Origin: Hymenobacter cellulosilyticus
GTDB taxonomy: Bacteria > Bacteroidota > Bacteroidia > Cytophagales > Hymenobacteraceae
NCBI RefSeq assembly: GCF_022919215.1
Contig: NZ_CP095046.1
Location: 3,524,501-3,588,500 of the forward strand
Reading direction: 5' to 3'
Length of the DNA stretch: 64,000 nt
In this document: positions 1-10,262 of the stretch, in pieces
Layout: each line of letters opens with the position of its first letter
Numbering within the stretch: the first letter of the stretch is position 1
The notes under the pieces: generated by a model
What the model was told of the DNA's origin: nothing
The model's input: the letters and a program-made list of their open reading frames with translations, nothing else
The model's database searches: none
Position numbers and translations under genes: made by a program

Positions 1-1306
1 TTTCCGGAGTGCCGTCTTCCCGCACCTGCCGGAAGGCGCCCGCCTTAAGCCCCTTGACGTAGGTCGTTTCGGACTTAAGCTTGCCCGAGCTGTAAAATTC
101 GCGGCCTATGCCAGCGGGACGGCCGTTTTCGTACGTCAGCTTGCTTTGCACCGCGCCGTTGTCGTAATAGGTCAGCTTTTCGCCGCTGAGCTTGCCATTG
201 ACGTAGATTTCCTGGGTTTGCACCTGCTTGCCACCGGGGTAGAAGCTGCGCCAGGTGCCGTTGGGCTGCCCGTTCTTGTACTGCTGCTCCCCCTTGGCCA
301 TGCCGTCCTCGTAGTAGAGCGTGATTTTTCGGTCCCGACCCTGGTTGGCGTACTCAATGGTTTGCTCCGGCTTTCCCGACTCATAGAAGTCCTGCTGGGT
401 GCCGGCCAGCACCCCGTTGCGGTAGGTCATCTTGCTTTTTACGGCCCCGCTTTCGTAGTAGGCCTTGGCCGGACCTTCCAGGTTGGCGGTGCCGCCCGTG
501 AGCTGATGAGCTTGCTTGGTCAAATCATCCCCGAGCGGGTTTTTCACGGCCCGCCCCGTTAGGGCCGACGCCACGTAGGTGCCCTCGGTGCGCAGCTTGC
601 CCGAGCGGTAGTAGCTGCGGTAGCTGCCCCGGCCGGTGCGGTCGGCCAGTACTTCGGTTTCCACCTGCCCGTTGTCGTAGTAGGTTTTGTACGGACCCGC
701 CAGCAGCCCGCGGCTGAAGGTGGCTTCGCTTTGCAGCTGCCCGTTGGGGAAATAGGTTTTCACCGGTCCGTTGGCTTGCCCGTTCTGGTAGCTGATTTCG
801 GCCTTGGGCTTGCCCGTCGGGTACAGCTCGCGCACCACCCCGGCCGGCTGCCCGTTGCTGAGCGTGGTTTCGAGCTTGATTTCCCCGCTCGGGTGGTAAT
901 AGCGCAGCGTACCGGTGGGCTGGTCATTGTCGTAGGTGCCTTCCTGGGCCACCTTGCCCGACTCGTAATACGTCTTGAACGGGCCCTGGCGGGTGCCCTG
1001 GCTGTAGGTTACTTCCAGGCGCCGCTGTCCGCTGGGATGAAACTCGACGTAGGCTGAGTCGCGCTTGCCGCCGGCGTACCGGGTTTGGGCTTCGAGCTTA
1101 CCGGAGCGGTAAAAACGCTTGTAAGGACCTTCCAGCACGGTATCACCTGCTACCAGGGCCGAGTACACTTCCCGCTTCTGGGTATTGGTCGAGTCGAAAT
1201 AGGAAACCAGACGGCGCAGCTTCTGGGCCTGGGCAGCGTGGCCGGAAAGCAAAAGGGTGGTGGCCAGCAGCCCCAATCGAGAGAAAAACAACTTGTTCAC
1301 TATCAT
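1..1306 (-). CDS. Secreted YwqK/MORN-like repeat protein (3' partial)
   Basis: The reverse strand is open from an ATG at 1304-1306 to the left edge, about 435 codons without a stop. The N-terminus has a basic start (MIVNKLFF), a hydrophobic stretch and an AQAQ-type cleavage site near residue 30, so export is predicted. The rest is a run of about 23-25 residue repeats of the form YY.NG.....TY.NG...G, such as KTYYDNGQVETEV and RSYYRSGKLRTEG. This is the pattern of the YwqK-family (toxin-antitoxin system YwqK antitoxin) and MORN-like proteins, which form stacked beta-hairpins. The biochemical role is unknown; in Bacteroidota such proteins are usually annotated only by the repeat. The C-terminus is outside the window. 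The gene is monocistronic on this side, since the upstream thiolase has its own terminator at 1407-1439. Confidence 0.8.
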   Translation of the reverse strand, partial: MIVNKLFFSRLGLLATTLLLSGHAAQAQKLRRLVSYFDSTNTQKREVYSALVAGDTVLEGPYKRFYRSGKLEAQTRYAGGKRDSAYVEFHPSGQRRLEVTYSQGTRQGPFKTYYESGKVAQEGTYDNDQPTGTLRYYHPSGEIKLETTLSNGQPAGVVRELYPTGKPKAEISYQNGQANGPVKTYFPNGQLQSEATFSRGLLAGPYKTYYDNGQVETEVLADRTGRGSYRSYYRSGKLRTEGTYVASALTGRAVKNPLGDDLTKQAHQLTGGTANLEGPAKAYYESGAVKSKMTYRNGVLAGTQQDFYESGKPEQTIEYANQGRDRKITLYYEDGMAKGEQQYKNGQPNGTWRSFYPGGKQVQTQEIYVNGKLSGEKLTYYDNGAVQSKLTYENGRPAGIGREFYSSGKLKSETTYVKGLKAGAFRQVREDGTPE

Positions 1307-1406
1307 CAGTAAGGAGAAAAAAGCGGCCTGACCAACTCCGTCAGCGCCGCCCAACCAGCAAACGCCAGGCCAGGGGACTTTAGTTTGCCAAACCGAAATA
1401 GCAAAT

Positions 1407-1439
1407 AAAAAGCCGCTCTTAGCTGAAGAGCGGCTTTTT
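1407..1439 (-). terminator. Intrinsic terminator after the thiolase gene
   Basis: A perfect 14-bp stem (AAAAAGCCGCTCTT pairing with AAGAGCGGCTTTTT) with a five-base loop, flanked by A and T runs, about 60 bases downstream of the thiolase stop codon. The symmetric A/T flanks would let it work in both directions. Confidence 0.85.
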
Positions 1440-1496
1440 ACAACGTCTACTACCAGTAGCCCAGGGAGTTCTGGCGAACCTGCTGAGTTGATGGTG

Positions 1497-2678
1497 CTAC
1501 ATTCTTTCGATAACCAGGCTGGAAGCGCCGCCACCGCCGTTGCAGATGCCGGTAACGCCGATTTTGCCGCCCTCGTTCTTGAGCACGTTCAGCAGCGTGG
1601 TCACGATGCGCGCGCCCGAAGCCCCCAGTGGGTGGCCCAAGGACACAGCGCCGCCGTACACGTTTACCTTGGTGCCTTCCAGGTTCAGTAGCTTGTTGTT
1701 GGCCAACGATACCACCGAGAAAGCCTCGTTGATTTCGTAGTAATCTACTTCACTGGCGTCCAAGCCGGCGTTTTTCAGGGCCTTCGGAATAGCCAGGGAA
1801 GGCGAGGTCGTAAACCACTCCGGCGCCTGCTCGGCATCGGCGAAGCCGCGAATTTTGCCAATGGGCGTCACGCCCAGAGCTTCTGCCTTTTCCTTGCTCA
1901 TGAGCAGGATGGCGGCCGCACCGTCGTTCAGGGTTGAGGCGTTGGCGGCCGTCACGGTGCCATCCTTGGTAAAGGCGGGGCGCAAGCCAGCCACTTTGGT
2001 GAAGTCCACTTTCAGGTACTCCTCGTCGTCTTCGATAACCGTGGTTTTGCCACGGCTTTCGATGGTTACGGGCACGATTTCGTCTTTTTTCTTGCCTTCC
2101 TTGGCGGCTTTGGCGCTGCGGGTGTACGACTCAATGGCAAACTCGTCCTGCTGCTCACGGGTAAAGCCCATTTCCTTGGCCGTGTGCTCGGCCGCGTTGC
2201 CCATGGCGTAGTCGTTGTACGGGTCCCAGAGGCCGTCCTTCATCAGGCCGTCAATCATCTGGCTGTGGCCGTACTTGGCCCCGAAACGGGCCTTGTCGAG
2301 GTAGTAAGGCACGTTGGACATGCTTTCCATGCCACCGGCCAGAATTACTTCCGACTGGCCCAGCATGATGGCCTGGGCGGCAAACATGATGGCCTTAGTA
2401 CCCGAGGCGCACACTTTATTAACGGTGGTGCACTCTACCGTGTCGGGCAAGCCGGCTTTTTTGGCTGCCTGCCGGGCCGGAGCCTGGCCCAGGTTGGCCG
2501 AAATAACGTTGCCCATGATGACCTGATCAACTTCCTTGCCGTCGACGCCGGCTTTTTCCAGCGCACCTTTCAGGGCAACAGCGCCCAGGTCGGTAGCCGA
2601 CAACGAGGCCAGGCTGCCGCCAAAGCTGCCAATGGGCGTACGCACGGCCGAAATGATATATACTTCCTTGATTTGCAT
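1497..2678 (-). CDS. Acetyl-CoA C-acyltransferase (thiolase II family)
   Basis: A 393-residue protein matching the full length of biosynthetic/degradative thiolases. The nucleophilic Cys is at residue 90 in TTVNKVCASG. The second half has NEAFS, the GHPLGASGARI histidine motif near residue 349 and the C-terminal CNGGGGASS cysteine motif near 379. It should condense or thiolyse acyl-CoA and acetyl-CoA (acetoacetyl-CoA formation or the last step of beta-oxidation) in the cytoplasm. From sequence alone I cannot choose between AtoB/PhaA-like and FadA-like use, and no other beta-oxidation gene is adjacent. The start is the first ATG, and a promoter-like TACTTTTG lies 36 bases upstream. Confidence 0.93.
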   Translation of the reverse strand: MQIKEVYIISAVRTPIGSFGGSLASLSATDLGAVALKGALEKAGVDGKEVDQVIMGNVISANLGQAPARQAAKKAGLPDTVECTTVNKVCASGTKAIMFAAQAIMLGQSEVILAGGMESMSNVPYYLDKARFGAKYGHSQMIDGLMKDGLWDPYNDYAMGNAAEHTAKEMGFTREQQDEFAIESYTRSAKAAKEGKKKDEIVPVTIESRGKTTVIEDDEEYLKVDFTKVAGLRPAFTKDGTVTAANASTLNDGAAAILLMSKEKAEALGVTPIGKIRGFADAEQAPEWFTTSPSLAIPKALKNAGLDASEVDYYEINEAFSVVSLANNKLLNLEGTKVNVYGGAVSLGHPLGASGARIVTTLLNVLKNEGGKIGVTGICNGGGGASSLVIERM

Positions 2679-2713
2679 AAAGAGAAAGGGTGGGAGTTTG
2701 GGTGTATGACGAA

Positions 2714-2721
2714 CAAAAGTA
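2714..2721 (-). promoter_or_regulatory. -7 element upstream of the thiolase
   Basis: TACTTTTG on the reverse strand matches the Bacteroidota TAnnTTTG -7 consensus and sits 36 bases before the thiolase ATG. I see no clear TTTG -33 element at the usual spacing. Confidence 0.45.
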
Positions 2722-2839
2722 CGAATTGCGCTGCTTGCAGCCAGCCTGGTTCTTCCAGGCTCGACTTGCAGCTACCTGAAGCGGCTGGTCGAGTGCAAAA
2801 CCTCCGGAAGGCCCGGGTGGTTTCCGCCTCCCTGGAGAG

Positions 2840-3811
2840 TTACCAGGTGGGCTTTTTCGGGTCGGGCTTTCGGGTTGAGCGGCGCGGCATCTGTTGCAGA
2901 TACTGCTCCTCGGCCGTGCGCAGGGCATCCAGCAGCTGCCGCGCCTGCCCTTGACTAAGATTCATTTGCTGGAGCCGTTCCCGCTGAGTCTGGAGCTGGG
3001 TGTCATTGAGGGAGGCCTGCTCGCTGCCGGCCTGCTGACTCCGGGCACCGTTGGGCTCGGCCGCCGTACCCGAATCCAGGCCGCGGGTGCTGCCGGGCTG
3101 GCTGCCCTGCGCCACCCGCTGCTGAGGGCCGCTGCCGGGCTGGAAATTCTCTCCCGCCTGCTTGCCGGCACCCGGGCTGGACTGGTTGGGGTTGCGCTGG
3201 CCCGCCTGGTCAGGGCGTAGCTGGGCATTGTTGCGCGGGTCCTCGGGCTGGGTTGGGTCGTTGAGCTGGCCTTGCTTGTCCTGCCCGGGGCGCGTCTGCT
3301 CCTGCTGGTTCTGCTTCGAAGATTCTTCTGGTTTGCCCTGCTGCTCCGCGGGCGGGGGCATTTTGGGCTCATTATGGCGGCGGGCCAGGTAGTCGCGCAG
3401 CAATTCGTAGTTGTAGCGGGCACTTTTATTGGCTGGGTCCGCCAATAACGCTTGGCGCAGCAATCCAACGGCCTGGGCATATTCGCCCTTTTGGGCCGCC
3501 AGCACAGCCAGTTGCTGCCGGGCTATGCTGCGCACCGCCGGCGCCGGGCTCGTCAGCAGCCGCCCGTAGTAGGTGCGGGCCGCCACCGGTTGTCCAGCCC
3601 GGGCGTAGGCATGTCCCGCATTCAGGAGCACAGCTTCTTCCTGAGCCCCGAGCTTCTCTATAGCGTAGCGGTAGAGTTGGGCTGCCTGAGCAAATTCTTT
3701 CCGGCTATAGGCTGCTTCCGCCTGCTGCACGGCTTGGTTTCGGTCCCGGATGCGGGTCAGACTAGCCCAACTGGGCAGCGCCAGCAACACTACTATAAGC
3801 AGGATCCTCAC
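2840..3811 (-). CDS. BatC-like TPR protein
   Basis: A 323-residue protein with an N-terminal hydrophobic signal/anchor (residues 1-16). Tetratricopeptide-type helices follow at about 28-145, including the Ala/Tyr-rich pairs AAQLYRYAIEKLG and AQAVGLLRQALLADP. A long Gln/Pro/Asn/Gly-rich, low-complexity region runs from about 150 to 270, and the protein ends in a basic tail. This order is typical of BatC/BatE-type proteins in Bacteroidota Bat (aerotolerance) operons, which are thought to work in the periplasm with the vWA protein BatB. The start is GTG, overlapping the batB stop codon as GTGA (3808-3811), so the two are translationally coupled. Exact naming as BatC rests on context. Confidence 0.75.
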   Translation of the reverse strand: MRILLIVVLLALPSWASLTRIRDRNQAVQQAEAAYSRKEFAQAAQLYRYAIEKLGAQEEAVLLNAGHAYARAGQPVAARTYYGRLLTSPAPAVRSIARQQLAVLAAQKGEYAQAVGLLRQALLADPANKSARYNYELLRDYLARRHNEPKMPPPAEQQGKPEESSKQNQQEQTRPGQDKQGQLNDPTQPEDPRNNAQLRPDQAGQRNPNQSSPGAGKQAGENFQPGSGPQQRVAQGSQPGSTRGLDSGTAAEPNGARSQQAGSEQASLNDTQLQTQRERLQQMNLSQGQARQLLDALRTAEEQYLQQMPRRSTRKPDPKKPTW

Positions 3812-4784
3812 GGGCGGATTACTTTAACGGTAAGAAGGATGTCGAGAGCCAGTAGAAACAAGGCCAGGGCCAAGGGGTAACGGTAGCGGTTGTCGGCAAC
3901 GGCTACCGTGCGTACCTGCTCGGCCTGACCTTCCAGCCGGTTGAGGGCATTTACCAACAACGGAAATTCATTGCGGCGGTCCGTTAGTTCAAAATACTGC
4001 CCGTTGGTTTGCTCCGCCAGGCGCCGCAGCGCCACCGGGTTCAGGCGGCTGACGACTTCCCGGCCGCGGGCATCCCGCAGGTAGCCGGCTCCCGTGGGGC
4101 GGGGCAGGCGCGCTCCTTCCAGCGTGCCCACGCCCATACTATAGAGTCGGGCACCCGAGCGGGCCAGTACCCGCAGGGTGGGCTCCAGGTTTTCACCGAA
4201 ATCCTCACCGTCGCTCACCAGCACCAGGGCCGTCACGCGGGCCGGACTGCCGGCTGCCTGGGGCGTAGCACTCATTCGGGCCAGGGCCAGCTCCAATGCC
4301 GGCGACAAATCGGTACCCGTGGCCGAAACCAGATTTGTCTGGAGCGTATTTACAAAGAGCTGCAGGGCGCTTTGGTCGTAAGTCAGCGGGCATTGCACTA
4401 CGGCGTCACCGGCAAAGACAATCAGCCCGAGCCGGTCGGCCTGGAATCGGTTGATAAGAGTGCTGAGCTCAGCCTTCACTTTCTGTAACCGGGTAGGAGC
4501 CACGTCGGCCGCATCCATGGAGCGCGACAAGTCCACCAGCAGCCAGACGTCTTTGCCCGCCGTGCGCACCGGCTGCTGGGTTACACCATACGCCGGACCC
4601 AGCAGGGCCAGCAGCAGCAGGGGAAATACAGCAGGCGCAAGGCTAGCTTCCAGCCCAGGTGCCAGCCTCTTTGTTCGAGCGGAGCGGCCAGCCGGCGGGT
4701 GCGCAGGGCGTACCCCACGTACAAAATAAAAAAAAATATTGCTCCCAGTAGCTCCGCCCAGGAAAGGGGATAGGCCCAATTCAT
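3808..4784 (-). CDS. BatB-like vWA-domain membrane protein (apparent frameshift)
   Basis: The gene reads as one protein of about 325 residues if one G is added to the GGGG run at 4620-4623 (plus strand). Before it, the frame starting at 4784 gives MNWAYPLSWAELLGAIFFFI with a membrane segment. After it, the protein continues LLLLALLGPAYGV, then a von Willebrand A domain with the metal-site motif DLSRSMD, LVSDGEDFGE, and a final membrane segment (ALALFLLALDILL). This is the topology of Bacteroidota BatA/BatB proteins: two membrane segments flanking a periplasmic vWA domain. Its partner batC overlaps it; batA and batD are not visible in the window. An internal start at 4779 exists in the second frame, but it would replace the membrane anchor with an unlikely sequence. 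Confidence 0.8.
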
Positions 4785-4916
4785 CGTGCTACTTCTAAAC
4801 TCAACTGGTTAGGATTCATACAGAAACGCTGGCCCGTGGCCGGGGTAGGGCGTAAAGATAGGTTGCTGGCAATTGCCGCAAGACGCCCGAAAATGAAGAT
4901 TTTTTTCTCAGAAGGG

Positions 4917-4945
4917 TTTGTTTTTGCGTTCTCCTCGTATATTTG
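4917..4945 (+). promoter_or_regulatory. Promoter of the tRNA-Ser/tRNA-Pro unit
   Basis: TTTG at 4917-4920, 17 bases, then a perfect TATATTTG at 4938-4945. The predicted transcription start is about 25 bases before tRNA-Ser. This fits the Bacteroidota primary sigma consensus. Confidence 0.6.
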
Positions 4946-4976
4946 CACACCCTTACAGCAATAAGGGACTTGTCTA

Positions 4977-5067
4977 GGAGAGATGGGTGAGTGGCTGAAA
5001 CCAGTAGTTTGCTAAACTGCCGTAGCTCTAAAGGCTACCGGGGGTTCGAATCCCCCTCTCTCCGCCA
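4977..5067 (+). tRNA. tRNA-Ser (GCT)
   Basis: The acceptor arms GGAGAGA and TCTCTCC pair perfectly, followed by a G discriminator and an encoded CCA (5065-5067). The anticodon loop contains GCT within TTTGCTAAA. There is a long variable arm (CCGTAGCTCTAAAGGCTACC), as expected for a class II serine tRNA, and a TTCGAAT T-loop. Confidence 0.95.
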
Positions 5068-5155
5068 CAGGTTTTTCAGGGCCTTGGAACACCAAAAGCC
5101 TGAAAGTTTCCCTTCATCGGGTTGTTCTCCTCACCGAGGGCACCTCCGTTTGTTT

Positions 5156-5229
5156 CGGGGTGTAGCGTAGCCCGGTATCGCGCCTGCTTTGGGAGCAGGA
5201 GGCCGCAGGTTCGAATCCTGCCACCCCGA
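5156..5229 (+). tRNA. tRNA-Pro (TGG)
   Basis: The acceptor arms CGGGGTG and CACCCCG pair perfectly, with discriminator A. The anticodon stem CTGCT/AGCAG encloses TGG, and the T-arm is GCAGG TTCGAAT CCTGC. CCA is not encoded, unlike the neighbouring serine tRNA. Confidence 0.95.
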
Positions 5230-5256
5230 CGTTAACCGTTTCAGTGTTTGAAACAT

Positions 5257-5291
5257 AAAGGCCTTCTGATTCGCTCAGAAGGCCTTTTTTT
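5257..5291 (+). terminator. Terminator after tRNA-Pro
   Basis: A strong hairpin, AAAGGCCTTCTGA paired with TCAGAAGGCCTTT, followed by a T run, 28 bases after tRNA-Pro. It separates tRNA-Ser/Pro from tRNA-Arg, which has its own promoter. Confidence 0.88.
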
Positions 5292-5319
5292 GTAAGCAGA
5301 AAGTCTTCCGTTACCTTTG
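5289..5319 (+). promoter_or_regulatory. Promoter of tRNA-Arg
   Basis: TTTG at 5289-5292, exactly 19 bases, then TACCTTTG at 5312-5319. This is a near-ideal Bacteroidota promoter whose -33 element lies inside the T run of the preceding terminator. The tRNA begins at 5342. Confidence 0.65.
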
Positions 5320-5341
5320 CCTGACTTTCAAGCTTTTAATT

Positions 5342-5415
5342 GCCTCGTTAGCTCAGTTGGATAGAGCGGCTGCCTTCTAAGCAGTAGGTCAGGAGTTCGA
5401 ATCTCTTACGGGGTG
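5342..5415 (+). tRNA. tRNA-Arg (TCT)
   Basis: The acceptor arms GCCTCGT and ACGGGGT pair with G-T wobbles. The D-arm contains AGCTCAGTTGGATAGAGC. The anticodon stem CTGCC/AGCAG frames the loop with TCT, and the T-loop is TTCGAAT. CCA is not encoded in full (GCATTG follows). Confidence 0.93.
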
Positions 5416-5424
5416 CATTGATGG

Positions 5425-5460
5425 TGAGTCACTTAGCCTTCGGGTTGGGTGGCTCATTTG
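5425..5460 (+). terminator. Probable terminator after tRNA-Arg (TTCG tetraloop)
   Basis: Fourteen-base arms (5425-5438 and 5443-5456) pair completely if G-T wobbles are allowed, closed by a TTCG tetraloop and followed by a short T-rich tract. It starts ten bases after the tRNA. Confidence 0.55.
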
Positions 5461-6178
5461 CTTTTGGTCCATACGGTCGTTCGTGCAACTAGGCCGCTTG
5501 TCTCACCAAAGGACTAGGTGCTAAAAAGTTCTTCTTTTCTAGCCGTCACTTCTGGCACGCCTGGCTTGGGAGAGTGGCTCTGCCAAAATATATTTTCTCG
5601 ATTGCAGAAATAAATATTGATTTTGGAGCGACCAAGCTAAGTGCTTCTGGAAAAAGCCCCGGCGTTGGAAACGTCGGGGCTTTGTGGTTATAGGGGCAGG
5701 GCTGGTAAGTGTATGGGGTCGGTGCCGCTGCTCCTCACGCCCACCTTCATGCGCCACTTCCTGGGTTTTACCCTAGAAGGCAACCAGCTAGCAAGCTGAA
5801 TTCGCGCTTGACAAATCCTCCGTGAGAAATCTAATGTAGCTGATTGGGCTTACCGTTGATTTGGTTAAACCTCATTATTGCTTTAACCTTTCGGGAAGGT
5901 AAATGCTGACCGTTTACAAGCTAAAAGCTTAGTTAGAAAGTAAATTGTAGTGGCTGCAGATAATAAAACCCATCCACCTGAATAGCTGAAAGGAGCTTGG
6001 CTAGCTGCCTTTAAAACGCTCGAATATTCCGGCAATTTGGTTAAAGCAAGCGGCTGCATGGATTTTTTTCGTTTAAACGTCTATCTTGGGCAGCGAAGAT
6101 GTTGGAATCTTCGTAGTCGCTGTATCACCTTAGGCAGCATTATTGGTCTTTACCCTTTCATTAACCTTTTCTTTTCCA
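5461..6178. other. Intergenic region without a supported gene
   Basis: About 720 bases between tRNA-Arg and the T9SS protein. It is more AT-rich than its surroundings and I find no convincing coding sequence. The only strong structure is the hairpin at 5653-5685. ORFs that cross the region have no family resemblance and poor codon use. Confidence 0.6.
5653..5685 (-). terminator. Orphan terminator-like hairpin
   Basis: The arms AAAGCCCCGGCGTT (5653-5666) and AACGTCGGGGCTTT (5670-5683) pair with one wobble. The T run is better on the reverse strand, where the arm is followed by five Ts. No gene ends near it on either strand, so it may be left over from a lost gene. Confidence 0.55.
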
Positions 6179-7562
6179 ATGAAAAAAATCTTACTCCCCT
6201 GGCTTTCTTTTGCAGTGTAGGCCTCTCGGCCCAGGCCCAGTGGGTACTGCAGAACACGGCGGCGAACCCTGAAACGCCCCCCGTATATTTTTCGGTACTG
6301 ATGCATACGGTCAGTGACCAGGTTGCCTGGCAGCTGCTCCAGGAAAATGCTGATGAAGCTACTACCAATACCCTCTCTAAGACCGCGAACGGAGGAGCTA
6401 CCTGGACGTTTCACTCCATAAACGGTACGTCCCCCTTTCAGGCCGGCGGCCTTCATGCCATTGATGGCAATACGGCGTTTGTAACCCAGTTCAACACGGT
6501 TGCCGCTGGTGGCGGTGAGATTCTAAAAACCACGGACGGGGCAACACCTGGACCAAAGTCTCAAGTTCGACGCAGTTTGTAGGCCCCGCTGGGTTTGCCA
6601 ACTGGGTATACTTCTTCGATGCCAATAATGGTGTAGCTCTTGGTGACCCTACCAACGGTTCTTTCGAGGTGCTGACTACCAGCAATGGTGGCACTACCTG
6701 GACGCGCGTTCCAGCTTCCAACTTGCCTGCTCCCCTCGATGCCGGTGAATATGGTCTGGTAGGTTCCTACACCGCTATTGGCAACACTATCTGGGCCGGT
6801 ACCCAGCATTTGACTTCTACCAACCAGAATGCGCCAGCGCGTATTCTGAAGTCGACTGACCGTGGCCTGACCTGGACTGCTTCGCCAGTTACGACCCTTT
6901 TGGGTGGTATTAGCCACATTGCCATGACCGATGCCAATAACGGTATTGCTCATACTGGCAACAACGTTATTTATACAACCGATGGCGGTGCTACCTGGCA
7001 GCCCCGTACGTTCACAGGTACCTTCGGCCGTTACGATGTAACCAACGTGCCCGGCACCAACCTGCTGGTGAGTGTTGGCCCAACCGTAGCCGGTACGCCT
7101 ACTCTTGCTACGCAAGGGTCTTTTTACTCCCGAGACAATGGTGCTACCTGGATTGACATTGACCGCGGCACCTACCGCACCACGGTAGACTTCGCGAGCC
7201 GCACAGCAGGTTATGCTGGCGCGCAAACTGATGGAAGCGGCGCTGGTGGTGTATATAAAGCCTCTGCCACCATCCTAGGCGTTGCCAATAAGAACTCGGA
7301 GCTGCAAAAGGGCCTGTCGGTATATCCCAACCCCAGCACTTCAGGCGTATTTGAGCTGAAGCTGAGCTCGGGCATCAAGGCCGGCACTACCGTTCGCGTG
7401 TTTGATGCCCTGGGCCGTCAGGTGCTGAACCAGCAGCTGAACGCTACCAGCGTTGCCTCGCAGGTTGCTACCGTCGACATGAGCAAGGAAAAGGCTGGCC
7501 TCTACACCCTGGAGCTGCGTACCGATAGCGGTGTGGCGCAGCAGAAGCTGGTGATTGAGTAG
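6179..7562 (+). CDS. Secreted Asp-box (BNR) protein with T9SS type A sorting domain (two apparent frameshifts)
   Basis: The gene starts at the ATG at 6179 and reads through as about 461 residues if one C is added to CCCC (6196-6199) and one G to GGGG (6538-6541). The first correction gives a clean signal peptide, MKKILLPLAFFCSVGLSAQA. The body carries repeated Asp-box-like units (NGGATWTF, NGGTTWTR, DRGLTWTA, DGGATWQP, DNGATWID), so a sialidase-like beta-propeller is likely. The last 80 residues (LSVYPNPS...GLYTLELRTDSG...KLVIE) form a T9SS type A sorting domain, directing the protein through the outer membrane to the cell surface or medium. Substrate or ligand is unknown; the photosynthesis-factor-like/sialidase-like propeller families are the nearest match. 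It is followed by its own terminator. Confidence 0.85.
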
Positions 7563-7578
7563 TCTTTCTTATAAGCCA

Positions 7579-7618
7579 AAAAAAAGCCCTTCCCAATTAT
7601 TTGGGGAGGGCTTTTTTA
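7579..7618 (+). terminator. Terminator after the T9SS protein
   Basis: AAAAAAAGCCCTTCCC pairs with GGGGAGGGCTTTTTT around a short AT-rich loop, 16 bases after the stop codon. Confidence 0.9.
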
Positions 7619-7719
7619 ATGTCTTTCCATTCAGAACAATGATCCTGCGGCATCTTCTTACAGTTGGCTTTACACCCGGCTAAATAGCGCGAAAACTGGC
7701 AAAAACCGGATAAAATCGG

Positions 7720-7727
7720 TATCTTTG
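7720..7727 (+). promoter_or_regulatory. -7 element of gyrB
   Basis: TATCTTTG matches TAnnTTTG exactly and lies 35 bases before the gyrB ATG. The -33 element is weak. Confidence 0.5.
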
Positions 7728-7738
7728 TATGTTAGTAG

Positions 7739-9739
<2,001 letters not shown>

Positions 9740-9753
9740 GCAGCCAACAGTAG

Positions 9754-9780
9754 AAAAGCCCGCTTTATGCGGGCTTTTTT
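9754..9780 (+). terminator. Terminator after gyrB
   Basis: AAAAGCCCGC TTTAT GCGGGCTTTTTT, 14 bases after the gyrB stop codon. Confidence 0.9.
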
Positions 9781-9824
9781 ATTGCGCATACCTAACAAAA
9801 TACCAAGGTGTAAATTAACACAGC

Positions 9825-10202
9825 ATGCGGCAGAACATTGCTTCCGGAGCACCCTGGGAAAGTATTGTGGGTTATTCCAGAGCCGTGCGCGTGGGAAACG
9901 TGGTAGAAGTGGCTGGCACCACGGCCCAGGATGGCGACTCGGTAACGGGCACCACCGCCTACGAGCAAACCCGGCGGGTCCTGGAGAAAATAGCCGAAAC
10001 CCTAACGACGGCTGGAGCTTCCCTAAACGATGTCGTCCGGACCCGCATCTTTACCACCGATATCAGCCAGTGGGAGGAAATTGGAAAAGCCCACGGGGAG
10101 TTTTTCGCCACTATCCGGCCCGCGGCGACGATGGTGGAGGTGAAAGCCCTGATTGATGCCCGCCTGCTGGTCGAAATCGAGGCCACGGCCATTATTTCCT
10201 AA
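9825..10202 (+). CDS. RidA/YjgF-family protein
   Basis: A 125-residue single-domain protein of the Rid (YER057c/YjgF/UK114) superfamily. The central VGNVVEVAGTTA, the QTRRVLEKIAETLTTAGASLNDVVRTRIFTTDI segment and the C-terminal RPAATMVEVKALIDARLLVEIEATAI are the typical family core. The Arg in ALIDARLLVEIEA corresponds to the conserved ligand-binding Arg of RidA, so imine/enamine hydrolase activity is plausible. The subfamily assignment (archetypal RidA versus Rid2-type) is not certain from motifs alone. It stands between the gyrB terminator and ppk1, co-oriented with both. Confidence 0.88.
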   Translation: MRQNIASGAPWESIVGYSRAVRVGNVVEVAGTTAQDGDSVTGTTAYEQTRRVLEKIAETLTTAGASLNDVVRTRIFTTDISQWEEIGKAHGEFFATIRPAATMVEVKALIDARLLVEIEATAIIS

Positions 10203-10262
10203 CCCCAAAATACGCCTTTGCGCAACTCAACTGCGTATCTTAGCCCGAATTACCGCCTAGCC

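Noticed and set aside
5539..5757. A 72-codon reverse ORF in the gap after tRNA-Arg
   Set aside because: Its composition is unlike the neighbouring genes, it runs through a terminator hairpin, and no family is recognisable.
6037..6178. Longer start for the T9SS protein
   Set aside because: The upstream frame gives a basic, non-signal-like sequence, whereas the ATG at 6179 with the corrected CCCC run gives a canonical signal peptide.
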